Positions 19,773-25,351 of a DNA stretch of 25,351 nucleotides are shown piece by piece (positions within the stretch are counted from its first letter, which is position 1; each line of letters starts with the position of its first letter). The notes under the pieces are model-generated. The model made no database searches and was not told where the DNA came from. It saw only the letters and a list, made by a program, of their open reading frames with translations. The stretch covers positions 10,114,704 through 10,140,054 of the forward strand of contig BFEA01000001.1 in the NCBI GenBank assembly GCA_003427395.1, in the 5' to 3' direction. The stretch comes from Chara braunii. Lineage: Eukaryota; Streptophyta; Charophyceae; Charales; Characeae. A program made the translations under genes and the position numbers.

Positions 19773-20265
19773 TAAACTTAAAGCTATGTTACCAATGGTC
19801 CGGAGATCGGACGTCTCCCCCGGACGTCTCCCCGGACGTATGGTACCCCCGTCGTCCGGATTTCTGGACGACGACTTTTTGACATTAAAAAAATAAAAGA
19901 ATAAAAAATAAAAAAATTATGACAGTATTGCGCATGCCATAGAGACCCCCCATAAAACAATTCAGAATTTTCTGAGCATTTGGTGATAGGGTGCTACTTG
20001 GGGTGGGAGGGGGGGTACAAGGGGTTTTGGTGGTGATAGGAGGGGTATTGGTGGGGATTAGAATCTTTGAATTTTATCTTTTTTTCTACTGGCTCAAATG
20101 AGCCAAAATTTTGGTGGCATACACCTTGTGCAAGATAGAAGCCACTTTTTTTTTTTTTTTTTTTTGCGCTAGATCGGACATACTCTGTCCGGTCCGACGT
20201 TCGGTCAGACATCCCGGACGGTCAGGGGGGTCCCCCGACGTCCGATAAAACAACCTAAACTTAAA
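19773..20265. mobile_element. Mutator-like MITE (19783-20255) with 10-bp target duplication inside E2
   Basis: The ten bases TAAACTTAAA occur at 19773-19782 and 20256-20265. The insert between them is absent from the matching place in E1 (near 13540). It contains ATCGGACGT near the left end (19806-19814) and its complement ACGTCCGAT near the right end (20238-20246), a hairpin of GTCGTCC with GGACGAC (19851-19872), repeated GGACGTCTCCCC motifs and a long T-run (20146-20165). A 9-11-bp duplication is typical of Mutator-like elements. It has no transposase. The terminal inverted repeat is imperfect, so the superfamily call is moderate. Confidence 0.7.
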
Positions 20266-20400
20266 CAAAAAAGTTGAACTTTGAAAATCAGATTTGACTA
20301 ACTCCTTGGATTTGTAGAAATTTCGGCAGCGCTTTCCGTAGAGAAAGTAGCTTACCAAAATTTATACAAGACCAAGTATAATGAAAGATCCCAGAAAATG
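20266..20400 (-). repeat. Remaining 120-bp unit of E2
   Basis: This reverse-orientation unit matches the first type of E1 unit (GGCAGCGCTTTCC, CTAACTCCTTGGATTTG). Further units lie at 19556-19770 on the other side of the nested MITE. Confidence 0.7.
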
Positions 20401-20659
20401 CAGAAATTGAGCTAAGTAAAAAAAAACTTAGCTTAGAAAATACAAAAATTAAACTAATTCCTACGGCTCTAGCATGTGGCGAGCATCTAAAACAACTACC
20501 TATCAAATTGCAGCTCAAACTAGGTAGTAATCTCACTCAGCCACATGCAAGGCCAAACCACAAAGGTAAGTACTCTCACCAGCCAAAAGTTAACCTTGTC
20601 AAACAATTGTTTGTGCTTTCAATGATTTTTTCCTTATACCCAACTTACATAAAGAGTAA

Positions 20660-21321
20660 AGCTAGACCATTTGTCTTATGGAAACCTGTCTAGCTCACCC
20701 ATTGGATATACACAAACACAGGGCACTACAACTTTTCTCTTCCCTGGGCATGCGACTTGGATGTCCAACCTAGTCGCTCTGAACTGTTTAAAGTATCCAA
20801 GTTATATATAACTGTCTGCACTTAGTCTTTTAAGGTAACATATGACTGAACCGATCATCTTAGATCAAGGTTCAATTTGCCCCTTCTTACCACAAGTTTA
20901 TTCTTAATTCATACTCTCTTCAGTTGGTGATAAGCTATAGTCAGATCATCCAATCTTATGGAAAAATGTCTGACTAGCTTGTTCATAAGTAAAATAGTAT
21001 AAAAATATAAATAAATTTATCCCTTTGGTTCCAGCATGTGCGTGACTCCAGACCAGGCCACCCTTATGGGAACTTGTCCAGTCCTTCGCCTGATCCTCCC
21101 ACATAATAAACAAGAAAATATTAATAAACATCATAAAACCCAAGTAAAACAAGGCAACCAAGCCATCCAATTTTATGGACGCCTGCTTGGTCCCTGAAAA
21201 AGTCGATCACAAAGAGCCCTCACAAGTCAGAGCAACCAGACCACCCTATCGTATGGGAATATGTCTGATCCTTCAAACAATCGAAAATAAACATAATACT
21301 GAGCCCTCCAATCTTATGGAG
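20660..21321. repeat. Array of eight stem-loops in E2
   Basis: These mirror the E1 array in reverse order: 20660-20695 (AGCTAGAC/GTCTAGCT, 8-bp perfect), 20752-20777 (GCGACT/AGTCGC), 20847-20874 (TGAACC/GGTTCA), 20933-20979, 21051-21083, 21157-21191 (ACCAAGC/GCTTGGT), 21235-21269 and 21306-21321 (CTCCA/TGGAG). The shared core reads CCAATCTTATGG on this strand. Several stems pair as well as or better than in E1 despite different bases. Confidence 0.8.
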
Positions 21322-21678
21322 ACTCTCCCAGCCTTTGGTTGACCCAGTCAAACTCAAGCAAGACCACCTTCCTTCCATCCTACCCACATATGCAACTGCT
21401 TTTCAAAATCAGCTTTCAGTCAAACAACAAATTGAAACTAAACTTGCACAATCATTCCTTTAGTTAAGTCTGATTTATGTCCTGAAAGTCAAACTTAAAT
21501 TCAATATGGGATTCATGCATTATACTTAGTCAAATTGTAGCAAGATGTACAGATAAGGGTTATAACTGGGTCTATAGAAGGAAGTGATGGTTACCACTAA
21601 GTTCCCTGCCTCCAGAACCTCGTCTAGGTTCCGACAAAGCTCCCGTTATCGGTGGGCAGACTCCGCACAAAGTCTTGC

Positions 21679-21720
21679 TGCGGTCCTACGGGTTGCAATC
21701 CCGCCTGCCGCCTTCCTCTC
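21679..21720. other. E2 copy of the 42-bp identical block
   Basis: Perfect reverse complement of E1 11810-11851. A minus-strand reading frame (21646-21849) crosses it, but the E1 counterpart gives no further support for a protein. Confidence 0.85.
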
Positions 21721-22030
21721 ATAACCACAGACTAGACTTAGATTAAGAACAACAGAAAGAAAAACATTAAGGCACTCCGATACAAGAGAGGTGCACTCAG
21801 ACTCGCGTGAGAGGGTCTTGGTTCCTTCAATCGCTTGAGGACCCCACAATGGCAGCCAAAAGTCCCAATGAGATGGTCAACCCGAAGTCAAGACGCAGAC
21901 CAACTGCCCCTGATGCACCTCCGAATCGCAATGGTAACCCCCTTTTACAGCCTACTCACTCCCTTAATATCGTGTTGCCGTTCCTTCTAGCTAAACAGGC
22001 TGTTACGTGGCCTGGGAGTACCTCATTCAA

Positions 22031-22054
22031 ATAGAGCACATCCCCATGCTCTAT
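22031..22054. repeat. E2 copy of the conserved stem-loop
   Basis: ATAGAGCA pairs with TGCTCTAT. It corresponds to the E1 stem-loop at 11472-11500. Confidence 0.65.
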
Positions 22055-22979
22055 TCGGGTTGCCGGTAAAGGGCAGCAAAACTCACCAAATACACAGCGT
22101 GCTCAGTCATTGCGCACAACAACGAGCATACGAGTAATGCCCAACAACAATTCGGGGAAACACGAAAATGCAATGCCCAATAGCACGACACAATAACACA
22201 CAACACGGACGGGCGCAAACAAGCGGTCCACACAGCTTAACACAGCCCACCTGCACCTGCTGCAAACAACCCTGCTTGCCCCTTGCTACAAAATGACGAG
22301 GTTACCTTTCCCCTAGCGTCTGTGTACAGGCGAGTCCTCCTTATAGAAGATGAGTAGATACACCACCCGTTTGCTTCGTATCTGCCCTCTCATGGATACT
22401 GCTTCCCGATTCACCGAATGTGCGAAATGAGAACGAACCTTTCCACTGGGACATGGGAAAACTGCACCGTCACATAGGGGATTGGATCCCTTGCTAGAAC
22501 ACGGCTAGGAGCACCGATTATTGGGGCAGTACGGCGCACGACATCAATCCGCTAGGTAGGCCTGACTCCCCATCTCTACCCCCTGACGCTCTCTCTAACT
22601 GCACTTGTATGCTGCCCTTCCGTGCACTTGTCCTCTCTCACCTACATTCATGCATCGGGCACGGACCACTGCCTGGTAAGTATCCGATCCCACATAGATC
22701 CTCAAATTCAGAATGAATCTCCCGCTTGAGTGCGGTCAGATACATAATGGTCTGCAACACGCAGCCCCTACAACACATACTGACTATATCGTTTATCCTA
22801 CATCAAATCTGACATTGCCATCAGCCTCTCGCCTCAACTCAAAACCCCATAATCCCCTCTTCACTCGATTCCATCGAAGATCGAACTAACATACTAACTC
22901 CCCGCTCTTTCCATATCCTGCTTCCCTTGACACCTACCACGCAACACTTTTTTTATAGCACGAAAACTAACTCCCTTCT

Positions 22980-23420
22980 CCTAGATCTAACCTCGGATTC
23001 GGGGTCGCCAACCCCGAAAACCCTCGATTAGTATCTCAGATCGCAGAAATCGGTCAAGAAATGACCGAGTTATTACAATTTTGCTCCCATCCTTTTCTCC
23101 CTCCGCCATAGTTCCGCGCACTAACTCTCAATTTACCAACTTTTTACTCAAACTAACGACATATTCTGATTCGCCCGGTCTAAAAAACTTAATCTAGAAT
23201 TTTAAATCGCGAAAAACGATAAAAAAAAATGAGCGAGTTATTGCAACTTCACTCTCCCCCTTTCTCGCTCTTTGCCATCTCTCGCGCACCACCTTTCTCT
23301 TCACCCTCTCTCCATACTTTTTGCTAAAACTAACTTCCGATTCGGATTCGCCCGTCCCAAAAACCTATGTCTAGCATCTTCCCCCGGTCATTTTAATCAA
23401 GAAACGAGCGGGATATGCAT
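22980..23420. repeat. Tandem array of about 171-bp units in E2
   Basis: GATTCG-type landmarks recur near 22997, 23169 and 23340, each followed by a run of A residues and then a GGTCA...GAAA...GAGCG block about 70 bases later. The period of 171-172 is close to that of E1. Confidence 0.75.
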
Positions 23421-23901
23421 CTTTCATCTCCACCATAGCTCACCTCTCGTCCCGCTCCGCCTTTCTCTTCTGCACATGCACCCGGCACAGAAGCCTGTCC
23501 AGGTTCGTTCCTCCTTTCTGTCGCCTCGATTGGTTGCATCCTTGCTACGTTTGGCTTGTCTTCACGGTAGTCGCCAAACTCTGCGCTACCCAGTCACCAC
23601 AACGGGTGCGGAATGAAACAGACCTCATGACGGTAGTCATGAGAGTCGAAAATCTGCTAAAGAGTCTGCAATGGATCTCCTTTGAGTCGACCTGCCCGAC
23701 AGCGCACGTGGTCCATGCTCATCTATTCGGGTCAGCCTAACACTACGGTGATCAGGAGGGCGCGCCCTGCTGTGAAGCTTGCTAACTTCACCTAGGAGAA
23801 GCGGGTCCCGGTGTAGGCCCCGGGGTAGTAGCAGGTACTTTAACGAAACCTCAAAGCCTGAAGCGGGGGCGGTTCCATGGGAGCCGCCGCTGCAGCCAGT
23901 A

Positions 23902-24231
23902 TCAATGTGGGCCTCCCGATAGTGATCTGGGCCACCTGTGCCCAGGCGCAGTCCCGTATGTAGGGTTCGAACGGACACGGCCATAATCAAACCTCTCACG
24001 GTAGATGGCGGGCGGCGGACTGCACCCACAGTGAGCCCTGCCACCCCAATTTCTTCCTCTTTGTAGGTTATTTACCCACCGACTCGCATGTAGGTTGAAC
24101 TCCTTGGTCCGAGTTTCAAGACGGGCGGGTAGAAGAATTTGGCCAGTACCCTGAACACGCAGGAACCCAAGTGAGCCTGCTGAAAGAGGCACATGGTCAA
24201 GGTCCTCGACTGCCGTACTGGCCACCTGCAC
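23902..24231 (-). other. Possible degenerate reading frame in E2, counterpart of E1 8305-8763
   Basis: A 109-codon frame homologous in position and frame to the E1 frame. A second minus-strand frame (23637-24044, 135 codons) overlaps and could continue it after a frameshift. Arginine, glycine and proline are abundant, as expected for GC-rich DNA. No domain is recognised. Confidence 0.22.
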
Positions 24232-24404
24232 TCGGTGACGTAGCCACTAGGCTAGGCCTGTTGGTCCCGACGTTGACCTCGGAACCGATCATCGGGTCAA
24301 AGTCCTTAGTAAAAGTAATAGAAGTAAAAATAAAAATAATGCGAGGGGACGCGCTGGACTGCGACGACGCACCCACCTAGGCCACACATAGTTGCGCCTT
24401 GCCG

Positions 24405-24593
24405 TCGATACCCGGCGCGCCCTGCTCAACTAGACGAGGACCAAATCTCCTTCTCGTGCGCGCGCCGTCATACGGGCGAGGCTGCACTAGGGTGACTTGC
24501 AGAAAACACGCCAAATACCCTTGTAAGGGTATTTGGTACGACACCGCTCCTCGATTTTCGCCGTCATTTTGAGCAGGGCGCGCCGGGTATCGA
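24405..24593. repeat. 25-bp perfect inverted repeat straddling the end of E2
   Basis: The 25 bases at 24405-24429, inside E2, are the exact reverse complement of 24569-24593, outside E2. The core is GGCGCGCC with CCGGGTATCGA beside it. E1 has only a diverged version of the inner copy. The outer copy continues with a T-rich run as E elements do, so it may be a fragment of a third E copy. Confidence 0.8.
24511..24536. repeat. Terminal palindrome of E2
   Basis: Twelve-base arms identical to those of E1 around the centre GT, which is AC when read in element orientation. It lies seven bases from the E2 tip. Confidence 0.95.
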
Positions 24594-24950
24594 GGGTACG
24601 CATCCGATTTTCAATCTTTTATTTTATTACTATTATGATTATTAACTTAAAAGGTTCTTTGTGTAGTTCCACGGATGCGTCGGAGGAGCGTATGGTCATT
24701 CATTTTGATAATATTAAAAAGAAGTGCTTCATTTTGTTTTTCCAAAAACGATTCACGCACACTAATAATTGGTGGAACTCGACCAATTAATTAATTTCGT
24801 AAATTCGAAATTTGTAATTATATAATTCCGAAAACCAATTGCATGTGACATGAGAATCATCAAACCTTAACTATTTAAAAAAAAAGAAAAAAAGGAAAAA
24901 GAAGGGAAATAAAACTTGTGTGAAGAATTACGCAGACGATCGAGCTAGCT
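24548..24950. other. AT-rich flank right of E2
   Basis: Beyond the inverted-repeat copy the sequence is AT-rich, with short palindromic patches such as AATTAATTAATT and TTCGAAATTT near 24786-24815 and an A/G-rich run near 24880-24905. A plus-strand frame (24533-24790) starts inside E2 and has no recognisable content. Confidence 0.4.
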
Positions 24951-24952
24951 TT

Positions 24953-25255
24953 CTATACACTCCTCGAAAGTTGTCCTCCACCTCCACCCGAATAGAATGG
25001 CCGGTCATTATAGTTGTATTTGGTGTACCTTTCAGTGTAGATACAGTCATAATAACCGAGCGTTTCATTCGCTTGAAGACGGTAGGTTTCCATGCACTTT
25101 TGAAGAGTTGTCGTCTTCCTCACTCCTCTCTCCCCTTCGATGGACCAAGTACCTTCTTCCCCAGAACACAACGCATGGTAATTGTAGGTGTATATAGACC
25201 GAAAGATATCCCATGTATTCAGGGGAAGAAGGTAGTGGTTTACTGCGAGCCCCAC
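24953..25255 (-). CDS. Unidentified reading frame, possible terminal exon
   Basis: A 100-codon minus-strand frame stands out for its balanced composition: aromatic residues, several cysteines, and few low-complexity runs apart from a short glycine stretch before the end. Recognisable pieces are NTWDIFRSIYTYNYHALCSG, TTTLQKCMETYRLQANETLG and YYDCIYTERYTKYNYNDRPF, followed by SGGGGGQLSRSV and the stop. I do not recognise the family. The first codons overlap a possible splice acceptor (GCTCGCAG on the minus strand near 25240), so it may be the last exon of a gene extending beyond the window. It is one of two overlapping minus-strand frames here; the other (25065-25286) looks less protein-like. 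It could also be a transposon remnant. Confidence 0.4.
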   Translation of the reverse strand: MGLAVNHYLLPLNTWDIFRSIYTYNYHALCSGEEGTWSIEGERGVRKTTTLQKCMETYRLQANETLGYYDCIYTERYTKYNYNDRPFYSGGGGGQLSRSV

Positions 25256-25259
25256 TTTT

Positions 25260-25351
25260 TGCTTTCGGGGTTAACCCCCTGCACATCCTCCTTCCCCTCT
25301 TCTCTCCCCCCGCCTCGCCCCTTCCCCCAACTGGGGAGGGGGGGGGGGGGG
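25260..25351. other. Pyrimidine-rich tract ending in poly-G
   Basis: C- and T-rich sequence with several CCCC runs ends in a run of G residues at the window edge. No gene is seen. The final G run may be a contig-end artefact. Confidence 0.6.

Larger units (their letters stand above)
17660..24547. mobile_element. E2: second copy of the E element, inverted, with 4-bp target duplication
   Basis: The element spans 17664-24543, lies in the opposite direction to E1, and is flanked by the exact tetramer CCGC on both sides (17660-17663 and 24544-24547). Its termini are TGTCGAG on the left and GGTACGACA on the right, the mirror of E1. It holds the same ordered parts as E1: terminal palindrome, degenerate frame, 171-bp array, conserved 42-bp block, stem-loop array, 120-bp units, and segments B and C. 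B is in the opposite relative orientation. A MITE has inserted inside. As in E1, no transposition protein is visible. Confidence 0.82.

Noticed and set aside
21655-21720. tRNA gene or tRNA-like 3' half
   Set aside because: Only a T-arm-like hairpin is convincing; the acceptor and D arms do not pair, and the loop reads TTGCAAT rather than TTCGAAT.
23960-23975. Pol III B box (GGTTCGAAC)
   Set aside because: The match is short, no A box stands at the right distance, and E1 lacks it.
7992-24543. One 16.5-kb foldback transposon with E1 and E2 as its arms
   Set aside because: E2 has its own exact target duplication and E1 a near one, the Helitron protein is rejoined by removing E1 alone, and the outer flanks do not match each other. 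Two independent insertions fit better.

Overview
This window is eukaryotic, repeat-dominated DNA, most likely from the plant lineage. Plant-type Helitron protein remnants, hAT-like and Mutator-like miniature elements and long TG...CA elements all fit land plants or streptophyte algae, but I cannot name the organism. I see no intact protein gene, no rRNA or tRNA, no CRISPR and no bacterial operon. Nearly everything is nested transposable-element sequence and tandem repeats.

Layout. 1-324: poly-A, then a short promoter-like stretch with a TATA box. 325-1975: minisatellite of about 80-bp units, most of which fold back on themselves. 2114-2449: hAT-like MITE with an 8-bp target duplication. 2460-3775: AT-rich and purine-rich DNA with two small diverged tandem repeats. 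3776-4690: unrecognised minus-strand reading frames. 4770-7991: minus-strand remains of a Helitron RepHel protein (HUH nickase plus PIF1-type helicase). 7992-15487: large non-coding element, here called E1. 15488-16568: the missing N-terminal part of the same Helitron protein. 16640-17395: tandem repeats of about 170 bp. 17664-24543: E2, a second copy of the same non-coding element, inverted relative to E1 and carrying a nested Mutator-like MITE (19783-20255). 24544-25351: flank with an unidentified minus-strand reading frame that may be a terminal exon.

History. A Helitron landed first and decayed by nonsense mutations and frameshifts. E1 then inserted into its Rep domain, splitting the protein by 7.5 kb. 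E2 inserted about 2.2 kb away in the opposite orientation. Together E1 and E2 form a 16.5-kb imperfect inverted repeat. One internal block (13595-14806 and 18340-19545) is in direct orientation, so one copy carries an internal inversion.

The most interesting system is the E element. It is about 7 kb, begins TGTCG and ends CGACA, makes a 4-bp target duplication, has no recognisable protein and no second internal LTR. It carries a terminal 26-bp palindrome, a tandem array of about 171-bp units, a run of eight stem-loops kept in both copies, a 42-bp block of perfect identity, and a tandem array of about 120-bp units. It could be a giant solo LTR, a large retrotransposon derivative, or something new.
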